Assembly: GCF_963678635.1 (NCBI RefSeq)
Contig: NC_087067.1
Span: forward strand, 44,833,629-44,897,628
Length of the DNA: 64,000 nucleotides
From: Symsagittifera roscoffensis
Lineage: Eukaryota > Xenacoelomorpha > Acoela > Convolutidae
Reading direction: 5' to 3'
A model generated the notes under the pieces. That model saw only the letters and a program-made list of their open reading frames with translations, ran no database searches and was not told the DNA's origin. Numbering within the stretch: the first letter of the stretch is position 1; each line of letters begins with the position of its first letter. Made by a program: the position numbers and the translations under genes. This document shows, one piece after another, positions 41,982 to 52,678 of this stretch.

Positions 41982-43447
41982 AAACTCTGTGGCTCCCTGA
42001 TCAACGCTAAGGGATCGGTCCTCATGGCCAAGCTTAGATCAGTTAGTAGGGGCATTTCCCCAACATATCGTCTCGCGTCTTCCTGCCTCTCAATCATCTC
42101 ATCCTTTCCCATTCCAAAGCAATTTTGCTGCAAGAGATACTGAATAAGAGTGTGTCTCAGATCTCTTATCTTATTCCACGAATCTGTGGCTTTCTTCACA
42201 TCAAATTTCTTCACATTCTCTATCATTTGTTCTGGGTAAAGTGTCAGTTTCATTAGTCCTCCCAAGTTTCCATGGGTAATCGCAATCAGTGTTAGAAGCC
42301 CATCTAACCGCAAGTTCTGGATTCCTTCGGTGAGTAGCATCACCGGTCCCTTCACGAAGCTCTCTGCTCCAAACGTCATGAACAAGGCTAGTAGTTCCAC
42401 AATCGACACTTCCACTACTGTTTGGTGGAGTTCTTTTATCAAGTATCGAGAGAGTTTTGGGTAGACTTTTGCCAAGAAGAACGCGGTCCATCCGGCTCCC
42501 AGCCCTTTCAGCATGCTATTAGTCCGTTCAAAGCCTTCTTCCCCCTTTACCCTTTCAGTCCAGAAAGTTTCCAGGGTAACTTGGCACACTCTGTTTATGA
42601 ATTCGGCTGTCTTTTCTCCAATATTCTCCGCCAGGTTCACCTCTTTTAACAAGTAGGCATGGATCTTCTTGATCCTTACTGGGCCTTGCTCAAGAGCATC
42701 CGGACCCAATGTCGCTACTCGAGGAGTTAGATGTAGCCATTGATTAGCCTCTGGTTTGGTTCTCAAAACCATTGCCTCCAAGTGAGCTCTAGTCTCCTGG
42801 GAATTTTTCCTTCTCTCTCTTTCTCCTGCTGCTTCCATTCCTCGGAACCATAAGTCGTTCGACATTGCTACGATCACTCGATTGACGTCGCCTATTCCCG
42901 GTTTCAGTTTGAGCTGTCGACTGAAGTTGGACAGTTCCAACCCCAGCACCTCGTCCAGCACCACCATGTGTAGCGCATGGTCCTTGATTCCTCTCAATGC
43001 GTTTGAGATATCCGACCACACCGCGGGTTGCTCAGCCCTGAGTGGTCTCAAGTTCTCCATCTCTATCAAGCAATTTGGGGCCGATATGATTACATCATAT
43101 TTTCCTTCCGAAAGCAAGGCCACGATCGGATACACGAATTTCAGTCCATCCGGGAGATGTGCATACCCCGGAGACAGCGCAAACACTACTCTCGGTGTCG
43201 TCTTGGTGAACGACCCCTCCTTCATCGCATCCACCATTTCACCCTTTGACTCGAGGATGTCTTTTATTGCTGGCCATACAGCATTTTCTGCCGTTGCAGG
43301 CTCTCTGAGTCTGCTCAGGAAACCTCTACTGTGTAAATGGTCGTTGATGCCAGCAAACACGATCGTGATTGGGTTCATATCCGTCTGTCTTTGCATTCCG
43401 ATAGCCATTGACACGGATTGCAGTAGGTCCAGATCGACCGCTGCCAA
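41978..43447 (-). CDS. region X of B, longest conserved segment (489 codons)
   Basis: Open throughout. N-terminal: IVFAGINDHLHSRGFLSRL, FALSPGYAHLPDGLKFVY, ISAPNCLIEMENLRPL, WSDISNALRG, LDEVLGLELSNFSRQLKL, LWFRGMEAA. These are uninterrupted here and split by stops in A. C-terminal: GPVMLLTEGIQNLRLDGLL, LTLIAITHGNLGGLMKL and MPLLTDLSLAMRTDP. GINDH looks like an SGNH block III, but the other blocks are not certain. B lacks a stretch of A just upstream (VIIVTGSDFAG ... ETLVY), which could carry the matching block I. Cytosolic-looking; no clear membrane span. Confidence 0.75.
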   Translation of the reverse strand: MAAVDLDLLQSVSMAIGMQRQTDMNPITIVFAGINDHLHSRGFLSRLREPATAENAVWPAIKDILESKGEMVDAMKEGSFTKTTPRVVFALSPGYAHLPDGLKFVYPIVALLSEGKYDVIISAPNCLIEMENLRPLRAEQPAVWSDISNALRGIKDHALHMVVLDEVLGLELSNFSRQLKLKPGIGDVNRVIVAMSNDLWFRGMEAAGERERRKNSQETRAHLEAMVLRTKPEANQWLHLTPRVATLGPDALEQGPVRIKKIHAYLLKEVNLAENIGEKTAEFINRVCQVTLETFWTERVKGEEGFERTNSMLKGLGAGWTAFFLAKVYPKLSRYLIKELHQTVVEVSIVELLALFMTFGAESFVKGPVMLLTEGIQNLRLDGLLTLIAITHGNLGGLMKLTLYPEQMIENVKKFDVKKATDSWNKIRDLRHTLIQYLLQQNCFGMGKDEMIERQEDARRYVGEMPLLTDLSLAMRTDPLALIREPQSL

Positions 43448-43964
43448 TTTTCACATGTTGTCCCATCGGCGCCTTTGTTATCAGATATCTTCCAGGTCTC
43501 TCTTCTCGATTCCCCTCATCGTGATTCAGTTTTACGTCTTGTAACGGTCGGGCGTTCACTGGTCCCATTGTGTTATTAGAGGGCAGTCCCTCTAGGTCAG
43601 CAAACCTCAAGGCAGTTTTAGAGCTGAAATTTATGTCAGCCGCTATCAACCAGTCCACTCCTGTTATCGAGTACAATCCGCTGACCAATAACCTTGCTCT
43701 GTTCAGCATCCTCATGGCATCCGCTGCGAAGCTCACCGTCTGAAGGTTCAGTTTCATCAGGTCATCCTTGTATATATGCCAGGGAGAAGGTATTGGCCTC
43801 GACCACATTAGAAAGCTCCTGTTAGGGCGTCTTTCCTCTCGACTGGTCCTTGTCGTCTCCGACCTCGTGTCCGATCTAGAGGTGCTGGCTGTCTCCTCCC
43901 TCGGGTTGACAGGCCCTAGTCTTCTCCTAGGATTAATGGTCCTCCTCATTGGCGCTTCTCCCAA
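43326..43964 (-). pseudogene. region X of B, linker after SGNH domain
   Basis: 212 codons; the part above 43448 is the relevant one. Arg/Thr/Ser-rich linker (RSDTRSETTRTSREERR), then MRMLNRARLL-type helix and GPVNARPLQDVKL, matching GPINYRPLKLLES in A. B then joins the next frame after losing about 55 codons that A still has. Overlaps the start of the next open segment in another frame. Confidence 0.6.
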
Positions 43965-44836
43965 CCGATCTTTGGCTTGGTTCGCTAGAGTTCTGCTGTC
44001 TATAGTTCGTCACGGCCAGGACCGTCCCCAAGCGTGTTTCTAGGCTAGGAGGCACAAAGGTGGTAATCACAGGTTCGTTCAATGCTCCCTCCTTCTTTAG
44101 CACTCCTGTGTCAAAGAGTTCTACTTCCAACTCATCCAATCGCTCTTGGAAGACTCTGTTCAATCAAGCCTGTCCTTCTATTTTATCGAAATGGATGCCG
44201 TCCGTAGTCAGCCTGGCATGATCCATAGTTTTCAAAATGTTCGATGTCCATGATGAACATCCTTCCGGCATTCCGACTTGCGAGATTCCTTAGGATGTTA
44301 TTCCACCTGACTACTCCTTCGTTGTACCTTCTCCCTGTTGCAGTTAAACTCCTTGCATTCATTGGCACAGTGCAAACGGTCATTACCGCGCAGTTCTGCC
44401 AGAGAGTATTAAACAAGCACACTATCATTGATTCCCATAGTGCTTCCTCCTCATCCGAGCTTCTCGAGATGTTATTTGTCCCAACTAGGATCATTACATT
44501 AGGGAGTCTCCCTGGGTTCATAAACTCCACCATCCGAAATAACTGGGCTATGGTCGCGCCTCCGAAGGCCATCACCGTGGTTACCCAAGAGGTCCTCAAG
44601 TTCGACAGCACTCTGACTAAGCTGTCTCCCAATATCAGGTGAGATGTCCCGAGGGGTGGTTGCTGCAGGTTCACAGCCGGGCTCCAGGTAGCTCGATTGT
44701 TGTCGGGAGTCGCGTTTCTGTCGTTTGACTCATTTCTCGAGGCGTCAAGAGCTCCATCGGGGACTGCCCACGAGGAACACTCCTTGCATGTATCACCCTC
44801 TCCACGGCTGTTGTCAACGCCATCCGCTCTTTGCAA
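43933..44836 (-). pseudogene. region X of B: SGNH hydrolase domain, frame-shifted
   Basis: 44183-44836 contains HLILGDSLVRVL (block I; nucleophile Ser AGC at 44621-44623), VMAFGGATIAQLF (block II) and MILVGTNNISRS (block III). Block V (TDGIHFDK at about 44187-44210) is in the next frame. It is reached only after a frameshift between IEHFENYG and the end of the open frame, and a TGA follows shortly. The tail FQERLDELEVELFDTG is at 43933-44163. All four catalytic blocks can therefore be seen but are not in one frame. Confidence 0.85.
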
Positions 44837-45473
44837 TCCCGCCTCAAGCGCTCAATTTCTTCACACTGCTTTTTGTTGCAGTCTTCGAACAATCTCTTCC
44901 ACATGTCTCTGAGGTCATCCGTAATGAACATGGTCTTGGTAACTTCATCCAGCTCCTTTCTGGTCTTTTCCAGCTCGTCTTTCATCCCATCTAGATCTTG
45001 CATGGTTTGGTTCGTTTGAACCCCTTGTTCTAGTTTCGCCCTCTTTGGTGGCACAGCTGCTCTCATTGGTGAACCAGACGAGGCAGCCTCGCTGTTCATC
45101 TCTTGATGCATTGTCCTCAGCCCAGGCTTGGGTTTGGAGAGCAAAGGCATTTCACCTGGTTGATAAGTCCTAGAACTTCCCAATCCAGGCTCATTCGCCA
45201 AGTCACTCCCTGAGAGAGCCCCGTTTCTCCACATCATCACTCTCATGTTCGGGCGGTCTAGTATTCCCCTTTCTCCGTATGCTGCCATCGATAGCACTTC
45301 CGTGGGGCGGTCCCCACGGTTGCCATGCCCCAAGATGTTTATCAGGGCGGTCAGCAACATGACCGCCCTCGAGCGAAGTCTCGATCCATTAGCCGACGAT
45401 AGATCGCATCTACCATCGGTCCTACATATGCCTCTGCCAGGTCCATCAATTCATCCAAGTTGAAAATATCCAT
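44671..45473 (-). pseudogene. region X of B, N-terminal part
   Basis: Starts with ATG at 45471-45473 (MDIFNLDELMDLAEAYVGPM). One frameshift at about 45365 leads into 44671-45360: AVMLLTALINIL, LSGSDLANEPGLGS, GEMPLL, then a helical segment (LDGMKDELEKTRKELDEVTK; CEEIERLRRDCKERM). The corresponding part of A has a longer coiled coil. The ATG is well placed after a 378-bp spacer and fits the start of a separate ORF. Confidence 0.7.
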
Positions 45474-45852
45474 TCTCTTCTCAGGTTTGATTTGATTCGA
45501 TTATATGATTTGACTCAAGTGAGCAATTAAACGATCAATCAGGATCAAGAAAAGAGGTCACGAATATCACACTTGTCAGTTTCACCTTAACTTCTCATTA
45601 AAATTTATTTAAAAACAGTCAGATAAAAAAATTTTTATCCTAAAATTTTTAAAATCAATCGGTCTCTAAAATTTTAGAATTCGACCTAAGATTGGACAGT
45701 ACAAACTTTGGATCTATTCCTAAGATCGTTATTCAGTTGTTCGTGGTCACTAACCTCTTCCTACCCAAGATCTTAAAAACATAACACATAACATAACATA
45801 ACACACATATCAAACACTACATAATCTAGTCTAACACCCTCTTGCACGTCAC
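45474..45852. other. spacer between pol and X in B
   Basis: AT-rich, with no coding signal. Short ATAAC repeats lie at about 45780-45806. No shared motif with the A spacer is apparent. Confidence 0.5.
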
Positions 45853-48435
45853 TCAGCCTATTTTTAAGTAATATTTCTTATGAAAATATACTTGTTTATT
45901 AGTATCAGAGAAGATTACATGTATAAGCGCGTACAGTTCTCGAGGATGCAGTCGTCCTCTGTTCGGGTCGTACACTGGAAGCGAAAGCTCCTTCACATCC
46001 TTTTCCACGAGGAAGTCTCTCAATCTCACCAAGGTCAAGACTAGGTTTTCCGGGTCTACATGCCGTTTCTCTGACGCCGCCGGAGGCAAGGCTGCTACGC
46101 CCCCTATTCCTAGTCTTTGCTTCCAAAGAAATTCTATGTTTTTATTTTCTCTCTTAAAATCCGCCGCTAACGCTGTCCTAAAACGCATGTCTGCTGTGAT
46201 TGCTATCGCACATGTTCTTTTTGTAAGTATGAAATCACTGTCTGTTAGTATTATGCTACTTGAATATTCATTTGGTAAGTTAAAATATGACTCAACTACC
46301 CTCCCTATGTCAGGTTTCTTAGGTTCTTTGCCTGTTTCTGCTTCTATGTCTCCTATCTCTCTTGCTATTCTTAATTTTTTTATTATCAAGTTTTCAGTGT
46401 GGTTAAGTCCTACCCTCACTCCCGGGACAAAAATATCCATCGACGTCACCGTCGATCGCATACCGGGTATCAAATCGAGATTGGAAGCCGGAATGAGTAA
46501 TCGCCCCTCCTGGGCAGCCCAGGAAGGACCTTCTCGTTCGGTTTTCATGTATTTTATGCTTTCACGATCTACATCTTGAATCGTGACACTGGTCTCTTTT
46601 GGGTCCGACGTCTTTTTGTTCAGCCATTCCAAGACACGCAGGTTCGACAAGTCTTGTTCATATGACTGCTGTTGCTCGTGGTCGAATTCTACCTCGGGTT
46701 TCGACCGGTCATCGACCCACTCATCGTCGTGATCATCGACTATGTCAATGTCCTGTGACACAGTTATTTCCTCTAGACCCACTATTTCTTCCCCTATCTT
46801 CTTTAGGTCTATCCTGTCCACTACAAAATCGTCCTCGTAAGGATTATATTTCTTCTTGGATCTTGTCCTGTCATTCTGACGAGTCTGTATCGTGAACGGA
46901 AGATCCGGTTCCAAGTTCTTAGGAACCTCCCTTTGTTCAGGGTCCTGCCAGTCCTCCTCTGCGTAGGGTAAAGTTTCATCGTCCGCTTCAATCACGTCAT
47001 TTGGGTCCAGGTCTAGTGGTGTACTCGTTCCTTCCTCTATGACCTCATTTCCATCGTTCTTTTCCCTGGTGCCCTTCTCATTGACCTCACAAGCAAGGTC
47101 CATCATTAGATAATCCCCTTCTTCCATGTCTGCAGGTATACACCAGTCTTCTGTCGATGGATTGTGTGGCTTAATGTTTTCGTAATGAGAGGCTCGGCCA
47201 GTACTCAGTCTATAAAAGCGTCCCTCCTGGTGCACCTCCGTAATTATGATGGGTCCCCTCCACTTTTTTAAAAGCTTTTTCGTTCCTTTCGGTGGTATGA
47301 CGTTCTGAAATACCCATACGTAATCTCCTATTGAGTAAGCTTTTGCACCAGCTGCTTTCTTGTCAAATCTTTTCCTCTGCCTTGCCTGTGCTTGCTGAGT
47401 ATTTCGTCTACACAAGTCGATCAACTCTTGCTGACGTCTAATTACATCCCTCACATAGAGCTGTGGTGACGTCTTCTTCCCCTCATACTCTGGGTAGAAG
47501 AAAGTCAAGGGCAAAGACTTCTCGTGCCCTGTCAGCATCATATGTGGGCTGACTCCGGTGGTGGAACGTTGTGTGCTATTGTAAGCTCCCATCACCTGTG
47601 AAAGATATCTGTCCCAATCGGTCATGTACCTGGAACAATATACCCTCAGCATCGACACTAGCGTTCGATTCTGCCTTTCCAGTAAGCCATTTGTCTGTGG
47701 ATGGTATGTCGTGGAGTGAGCTTGAGCAACTTGCGAGCGTCTCATTAGCTCTTTCGTGAGTTCTCCTTCAAAAGCTGTTCCGTTATCCGATTGAAACGTC
47801 ATCGGACAACCGTGTCTCGCTATCCACGTATTGATCAGGTTGTCGCACGTCTCTTCCGCCGAGGCAGTTATGCAGGGCACGGCCTCTGCATACTTCGTGA
47901 AAAGAACTATCATGACCAATACCTGATTATAACCACTGTCTGTCATGCATATCTTTTGGTGATCTATCTGCACCACCTCGTTGAATTCAGACGACTCGAT
48001 CGAATGCAAGGGAAATCGCAATTTCCTTGGATCCTTGACCTGTTGGCATGACAGACATGCTGTTACCCACGTCTCGCATGCCTTTTTCATTCCAGGCCAC
48101 TCAAAGCGCTTCAGGATCCTCTGATTCACTTTGTCGATCCCCTGATGGCCCATCTGACCATGCGACCTGAACAAGAGTTCTGTCTGATAGAGTTGCGGCA
48201 ACACTATCGCGCTATACTTGTATAGGACTTTGTCCTCATCTCTTCTCTTGCAAGCCACAATCCCGTCCTTGTTCAAGTATAACCTTCCCTCTTTCTGCAT
48301 AAAATACTGTCTCAGGATATGGTAACAGTCTTTCTCGAGGTCTCCTTTAACCGGAGAACCATTCTCGATCCACTTTTTTAGGTTGCTTGTCATGCGATCA
48401 TTTCTCTGCGCCCTTTGAAGATCCGAGAGTCTGTA
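45853..48435 (-). CDS. integrase with C-terminal extension of element B (846 open codons)
   Basis: Residues from M at 48393: HHCC zinc site H78, H83, C113, C116; catalytic D144 (VQIDHQ), D203 (FQSDNGTAF) and E239 (LLERQ), a D,D35E triad; then YNSTQRSTTGVSPHMMLTG and the GPF-type module (LLKKWRGPIIITEVHQEGRF). After about residue 400 comes the extension: an acidic linker (about 430-560), VGLNHTENLIIKKLRIAREI, LPNEYSSSIILTDSDFILTKRTCAIAITADM, and the end FHKKYYLKIG at 45853. Upstream the frame continues across a TGA (Arg in A) into YLKA-stop-YRLSDL. This is the only pol part without a break and the best template for the family. Confidence 0.9.
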   Translation of the reverse strand, partial: YRLSDLQRAQRNDRMTSNLKKWIENGSPVKGDLEKDCYHILRQYFMQKEGRLYLNKDGIVACKRRDEDKVLYKYSAIVLPQLYQTELLFRSHGQMGHQGIDKVNQRILKRFEWPGMKKACETWVTACLSCQQVKDPRKLRFPLHSIESSEFNEVVQIDHQKICMTDSGYNQVLVMIVLFTKYAEAVPCITASAEETCDNLINTWIARHGCPMTFQSDNGTAFEGELTKELMRRSQVAQAHSTTYHPQTNGLLERQNRTLVSMLRVYCSRYMTDWDRYLSQVMGAYNSTQRSTTGVSPHMMLTGHEKSLPLTFFYPEYEGKKTSPQLYVRDVIRRQQELIDLCRRNTQQAQARQRKRFDKKAAGAKAYSIGDYVWVFQNVIPPKGTKKLLKKWRGPIIITEVHQEGRFYRLSTGRASHYENIKPHNPSTEDWCIPADMEEGDYLMMDLACEVNEKGTREKNDGNEVIEEGTSTPLDLDPNDVIEADDETLPYAEEDWQDPEQREVPKNLEPDLPFTIQTRQNDRTRSKKKYNPYEDDFVVDRIDLKKIGEEIVGLEEITVSQDIDIVDDHDDEWVDDRSKPEVEFDHEQQQSYEQDLSNLRVLEWLNKKTSDPKETSVTIQDVDRESIKYMKTEREGPSWAAQEGRLLIPASNLDLIPGMRSTVTSMDIFVPGVRVGLNHTENLIIKKLRIAREIGDIEAETGKEPKKPDIGRVVESYFNLPNEYSSSIILTDSDFILTKRTCAIAITADMRFRTALAADFKRENKNIEFLWKQRLGIGGVAALPPAASEKRHVDPENLVLTLVRLRDFLVEKDVKELSLPVYDPNRGRLHPRELYALIHVIFSDTNKQVYFHKKYYLKIG

Positions 48436-49293
48436 TCACGCCTTCAAGTACGTCTTCATGACCCTCATCTGACTATTCAGCTCACTGGGCTGGTGTGTGT
48501 CTTCCTCCATCTTAACGCACCAAATCTTCGCCAACGGCTGTGTTTCTTGTTTGAACGGCTGAAGATCAGTCCTGACTACCTCTTTTTGTGGCAACAGACT
48601 TATCGAACGTTTCGATACCGCTATTGTTTCCAAATCATCCGCTTTGTTGTTAAAGACTCTTTCACCTGGTATGAGGTAGCGATCGCTATCAGGGTCCTGG
48701 TACATCTCTCTATCCAGATCCCTTGCACGAGTTTCCACTAGTAGTGTGTGGATTGCTAGTTCGGACAGTTCTGATCCCGAGCTCGAGTTCCTGTCTTAGT
48801 AGGTGTCAATTCCTGAGTTTCGGGAGTTGTCATCTGTTGAAGAATCCGTAATGGAGTCTGCACCCTACTCCAGATCAGGTCTGTGCCTTCCTCGCATCCA
48901 TCTGAACTCCCCGGACAAAACTTTGTTCCCCAGGTCCTGTTTCTCATCAGGAACTTTTTCATCTATCTCAGACTCCCCGGACAAATTTCCTTGTCCCGGG
49001 TGTTGAACTTGTACTCGATGGCTCTTCTCATCGTTCGTCTCCTCGGACAAACAATCCGTACGAAGTGCTGGTTAAAACCTCGTGTGGTATTGAGGATACT
49101 AGTTGCTGAACTATTGTCCTACAATCCCTCTCGTTCTCTTCGAGTTGTCGTCTGGACGGCATGATCTTCACCTTCTCCCTGACTGTCAGTGATGCCACTG
49201 CTGCTGTCCACTCGGGGTCATCTCTGTCACTTCTCTTTCTAACAATCCACCCAGTATCCGCATCACTTGCGGTGTGACCTGCACCGTTTTATC
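48436..49293 (-). pseudogene. RNase H-integrase linker of B
   Basis: Low-complexity acidic pieces in shifting frames (48436-48738, 48756-48962, 48865-49050), with repeated LSGE motifs (GNLSGESE, KVLSGEFR) encoded by CTCCCCGGAC words at about 48904 and 48971 on the plus strand. No catalytic motif. Parallel to the A linker at 25875-26606. Confidence 0.6.
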
Positions 49294-50102
49294 CTATAAT
49301 GAGAGGCTGTTTATGTTCATGCGAGAGAGTTCTTGCTGGACCAGGTTTGAGCGCAGCAACAGATCCAAGGGGACCGGGTCCCCCTTGGATAGGATCTCTA
49401 TCTCGGCTGCTTTCTCTACAGGTAACTCAGGATGTCCTGTAATTGGATGTGCAGACTTGTCCAACCATCTCGTTAAGGGAAGCGCTTCATAAGTTTCTTT
49501 GTCCAGAAACGAGAATCCTTCCTTTATCTCTGCCTGATTGGCTTGCTTCTGATCCAATCTTTCATAGAACTCAGTTTTCTTGCTGAGGCTGTCAGCATTC
49601 TGGTGTTTCTCGCGCATCCTGTGCTCGATTATCATGTGGTAGCCATCCAATCTTTCTATCCATCTACCAATATAACTCTGATCCATCGAGTAGGTCTTCA
49701 ACCAGGATAACGCTCTGTTGTCTATGCGTAATTTAAAGGGAGCGCTCCCCAAGTATGCGCGGTATTTTTCCATAAATGTGACTACTGGAACATTTCTGCT
49801 TTTGGTGCACCATATTACATTTCAGTGTCACTCAAGACCTTGCTGCCGTATGCAATGGGACGGAGAACGAGAACCGTTCTTCCATTCCATTCATGCTCCT
49901 GATGCAATATTCCTGAGATGGCTCTTACCGATGGATCTGTGTCAAGAAACTACATGCCCTTTTCTGTAGGCATGCCTGGCACTGGCGCTTCGTACAGTTC
50001 CCGCTTTATTTTCTCGAAGGCAACTTGTGCTTCATCGTTCCATCCGAACTTTTTCCCTTTGTTGCGCATCAGCTTCTGCATCGGATACACCTTGTCCGCA
50101 TA
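49294..50102 (-). pseudogene. RT end and RNase H of B, broken
   Basis: After RT block 7 (REFIK) there is a TGA where A has Gly, then PTEKGM, TAG at 49950-49952, FLDTDPSVRAISG (first RNase H Asp), SDTEM, TAA, GAPKAEMF (Glu), a frameshift, and 49294-49773 with RIDNRALSWLKTYSMDQSYI (third Asp) and HQNADSLSKK. The TAG falls exactly where A has its TAG. Confidence 0.85.
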
Positions 50103-51442
50103 TCATTTTATGAACTCCCGGTAGTAGTTGGCAAACCTTAGGAAGCTCAGGAGCTGTTTGTCCGTTCTGGGAGCCTTCCATGTCAACACTGCTTCTACTG
50201 CTTCCGGGTCCGGCCTCACACCATGCCTGTCCACCATTCTTCCCAGGTACTTGATTGAATCCCTAAGGATTTCACAATTCGATGGTTTGCACTTCAAGCC
50301 TGCTCTTTTCATGCATCCAAAGACCTCATCGAGCTGATCAATGTGGTCTTCCAGGGTCGGTATTGCTATGACTACGTCATTCACGTAACACATCACAAGA
50401 TCCCCGTACTTCTTTGTCACTCTGGTCAAAGCCTGAGCCATCAGTCTTTGAAAAGTGGCCGTTGCGTTGCACAAGCCGAAGGGCATCCTCTTCCACTGGT
50501 ACAACCCCAACTCACACGCGAATCCGGTCTTTTCTCTATCCTTCTTCCGCAGCGGGACCTGCCAGAAGGCAGAACCTAAGTCCAATGTGGTGAAGAACTT
50601 GGCATCACCAAGTTTAGAGAGGCTCTCGTCTATTCGAGGTATCGGGTACGCATCTTTTATCGTTACCGCGTTCAAGTAGCGAAAGTCGCAACAAAACCTA
50701 AGCTGTCCCCTTTCTTTTTCGCCATTACTACCCCGCAAGTCCATGGCGAGTTTGAGGGTTCTATCATGTCGTAATCGAGCAACATTTCTATTTCCGCTCG
50801 GCACGCTTCCGATTTTTGTGGCGTCATTCGTCTTGCGCCTTCCCTATGGGGACCGGCCCCTTCCTCAAGTTCAATTTCGTGTTCGATGAAATTACAGCAA
50901 CCGATATCCGCCTTATGTCTTGAAAATACATCCGCGTTCCGATTTAAAACCTCCCGTAGTAGCTCGAAATCTCCCTCGCCTATTTTCCCTTTTAAGTGTT
51001 CTATCTCTGGCAAAACCGGTTTGTCAGACTCTAGTTCATATGACGATGGGCGTTCCGGAAAATTCGAGCAGCTCGATAAGCCGTCGTCCGTGTCGGACTT
51101 CATTGAAAACAATTTATGAATAGATTTTATTTCATTAATTCTTTTTAAAATTTTCTTTTTATTGGCATGATAAGGACAGTCTTTCACACTAAATTTCTTT
51201 AAGTTCTGTGTCTCCTCAGAGTCGGTCCTCATCGGCAAAGCGTAACCAAGCTTCTTTCCACGCTGGATTGAAACCATGGTGTCCAATGTGTTTACTAACA
51301 CACTGACACACAGTCCGTTTCGCGTTACCGAAAAGCTCCGGCCTAAAATCACTGAGCTTTGACTATTTGGATTCGGTACCAAACAAACCTGTTTACTATC
51401 ACTTAACGAAATTAAATTTCTCGTTCTAAAAATTGCTACCAC
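50103..51442 (-). pseudogene. protease-RT connector and RT of B (copy 1)
   Basis: 50672-51442 holds the connector (DGLSSCSNFPERP, SRHKADIGCC, PHREGARRMTP) up to block 1 (MIEPSNSPWTCGVVMAKKK). A frameshift in the AAAGAAAGGGGAC run leads into 50103-50804: LRFCCDFRYLN, FTTLDLGSAFWQV, MPFGLCNATATFQRL and IKYLGRMVDRHGV. The catalytic box reads CYVNDVVIA: codon AAT (minus strand, 50379-50381) replaces the first Asp of YVDD. This is the only full-length RT in B, so B cannot encode an active enzyme. Confidence 0.88.
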
Positions 51443-51454
51443 AGCCTGCCCTGG

Positions 51455-52678
51455 CTATAGTTTTACTTTTCTGTCTAAAAAAATCGGTACCATGTTTTCG
51501 ACTGTTATTATTCTATTAAATGGTTTCTTAACATACTTCTGATCCGGGTTCCTAATCATTATTAGACCGTTGTTTAAGTCGATCATCACGTCAAAATTCC
51601 TGAAAAAATCTCTGCCCAAGATGAATTGGTCGGCGTCGTGCAAATTCTCTGCCACCAGGAAGCTCATCCAAAGATCCCGTCCTCCCATGTGGAGAACCGT
51701 TATTGGTGTTCTTCCAGCTACGTAAATTGCTTCTCGATTGGCCGCGGCCAGTCGGAGATTAGTTGGAATGAGATTTTCCCTCGTGAAGCCCATTCGTTCC
51801 CAAGTTTTTATCGGCATCACACTCACCACTGCTTCTGTTTCCAGAAGCCCTGTGACTCCGATTTTCTTTCCGTTGGTGTCGAGCAGATGTGCGGTCACAT
51901 CAACTTCGTACCCAATGTGTACTGCGTCTTGTTCCAACATGGCGTCATGGCCTAACCTGCGGACTTTGAGTTCCTCCTCACCCAAATAGATCTGCCCTAT
52001 TTGGTCACTATCTGTTGTCACATAAGTCCTAGTGTAGATACTGATTCCATCCACGTTCAGCATCACTTGAAATGGCCCATAAACTTCCACGTAGCGCCCA
52101 TGAAGCTTCTTTATGCGAGGGCCACCCGTTATTAGTAGTGCTCGCACAGCTCTTGACTCAGTGCATGGCTCCATTTGCCTCAGATAGTCTGCATATGTGT
52201 CCAAATGCATCAAAGTGAACTCCGATGGTTCACTCAGATTTCTGATTAACTGGTGTCCTGCTACCGAGATTATTGACTGTGTTTTGCTTCCATGCGGCAA
52301 CATGCCCAACCTCTGACCGGAAATAACATTAAGTTTCATGCTCAAACTACTTGGTGCCTTTGTCTCTTTGACTTCTGTCGCCTCGAAGGTATTCAGTTTC
52401 TCCTGTAGTTTCTCATTCTCCAGTTCGAGTTTCACTTTCTGTTCGATCTCTTTTGTCACCAGCTCCTGCCGCAATCTATTTAGAGCATCCCTCGCGGCTG
52501 CCCTATAATCAATCTTGAAGTCATCGGCCGCAGTCACTGCTCCCGGTTCGCATATCTCTTCAGTTACCGCTTGCATTTTCTTCGTCATCAGCTCTTGCGG
52601 TTTGTCTTTTCTGCGCGCCTCGGCTTCACTCAAAAGGCGAGCCTTGCTGGCTTTCACTCCTGATAAAGCATTCCTCAT
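51455..52678 (-). pseudogene. protease region of B (copy 1)
   Basis: 407 open codons: helical post-knuckle linker, QSIISVAGHQLIRNLSEPSE, MLNVDGISIYTRTYV and IGQIYLGEEELKV, then LLETEAVVSVMPIKTW where a retropepsin has DTG, so both the Asp and the Gly are changed. ILGRDFFRNFDVMIDL follows. A TAG separates it from the connector in the same frame. Copy 2 has DTE at this site. Confidence 0.82.

Noticed and set aside
37194-45473. Region X as an envelope gene
   Set aside because: I see no signal peptide, no Cys-rich ectodomain and no C-terminal membrane anchor. SGNH blocks and soluble-looking helical segments argue against it.
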